From contig NZ_JAMHFY010000005.1 of assembly GCF_023897015.1 (NCBI RefSeq), forward strand, positions 221,777 to 285,776: 64,000 nucleotides of DNA, given 5' to 3'. Below, in pieces: positions 63,954 through 64,000 of this stretch. How positions within the stretch are numbered: position 1 is the stretch's first letter; every line of letters begins with the position of its first letter. The stretch comes from Desulfosporosinus nitroreducens (GTDB lineage Bacteria; Bacillota; Desulfitobacteriia; Desulfitobacteriales; Desulfitobacteriaceae). The translations under genes and the position numbers were made by a program. Under the pieces are notes generated by a model. It saw nothing but the letters and a program-made list of their open reading frames with translations, was not told the DNA's origin and did not search any database.

Positions 63954-64000
63954 ATGACAAAAGCACTGGTTGTTGCATCCCTGCGGATACAATTTCCAGT
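63954..64000 (+). CDS. N-terminus of an unknown gene cut by the window edge
   Basis: AAGGAGGAGAT then ATG opens MTKALVVASLRIQFP and runs off the edge. Too short to identify. Confidence 0.5.
   Translation, partial: MTKALVVASLRIQFP

Noticed and set aside
1..64000. CRISPR arrays, prophage or intact insertion sequences
   Set aside because: No regularly spaced repeats, phage structural genes or transposase genes were found on reading the window.

Overview
The window reads as chromosome of a motile, spore-forming, anaerobic Firmicute of the Peptococcaceae/Desulfitobacteriaceae type, most like Desulfosporosinus. That is inferred from the Bacillus/Clostridium-style flgM-flgN-flgK-flgL-DUF6470-fliW-csrA-hag order, a dgt/dnaG/rpoD block, type A RNase P RNA, a ccpN/ppsR/ppdK block, a corrinoid methyltransferase operon and moderate-to-low GC. 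No sequence search was possible, so the taxon is an inference.

Layout. Positions 1-3901 (minus strand) hold five genes of CMP-legionaminic acid synthesis by the GDP-sugar route: legB, legC, a ptmE-like guanylyltransferase, a neuD/legH-like acetyltransferase and the first codons of neuB/legI. Next come a Maf-type motility accessory factor (4376-6199) and flagellin (6290-7465), so the first 7.5 kb is a flagellin-glycosylation unit. Positions 7791-12764 carry csrA, fliW, a DUF6470 gene, flgL, flgK, flgN and flgM. The hag leader has two candidate CsrA sites, and sigma-D-like -10 elements lie before hag and flgM. motA-motB are divergent; cheR and yaaR follow.

Positions 17-30 kb are core genome: a transporter, an SCP2-domain protein, rnpB, a Nif3-family gene, trmK, an unusual thiamine-diphosphate enzyme lacking its catalytic glutamate, three tRNAs, rpoD, dnaG, a GerMN lipoprotein and a dGTPase. 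Positions 30-34.7 kb encode a three-component corrinoid methyltransferase system (methyltransferase I, corrinoid protein, methyl-THF methyltransferase) with a divergent PucR-type regulator. Positions 35-42.5 kb hold a histidine kinase, a sigma-54 activator and, behind a good -24/-12 promoter, a three-subunit molybdenum hydroxylase.

Positions 42.5-54.7 kb are an eroded accessory region: two HEPN/MNT modules, DUF2200, a NapH/NosR-like membrane ferredoxin, a CocE-type hydrolase with a TetR regulator, several pseudogenes and two families of dispersed repeats. One repeat family carries a 28-bp palindrome that differs between copies by a symmetric pair of changes. The other is collinear with the 3' end and terminator of ppdK. 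The most interesting item is a complete ykkC-type (guanidine-I-like) riboswitch with promoter and terminator (54382-54539) in front of a small FMN-binding split-barrel protein.

The last part is core again: T-box-controlled ileS, ppdK, ppsR and ccpN, then a decayed second copy of ppsR and small unrecognised genes at the right edge.
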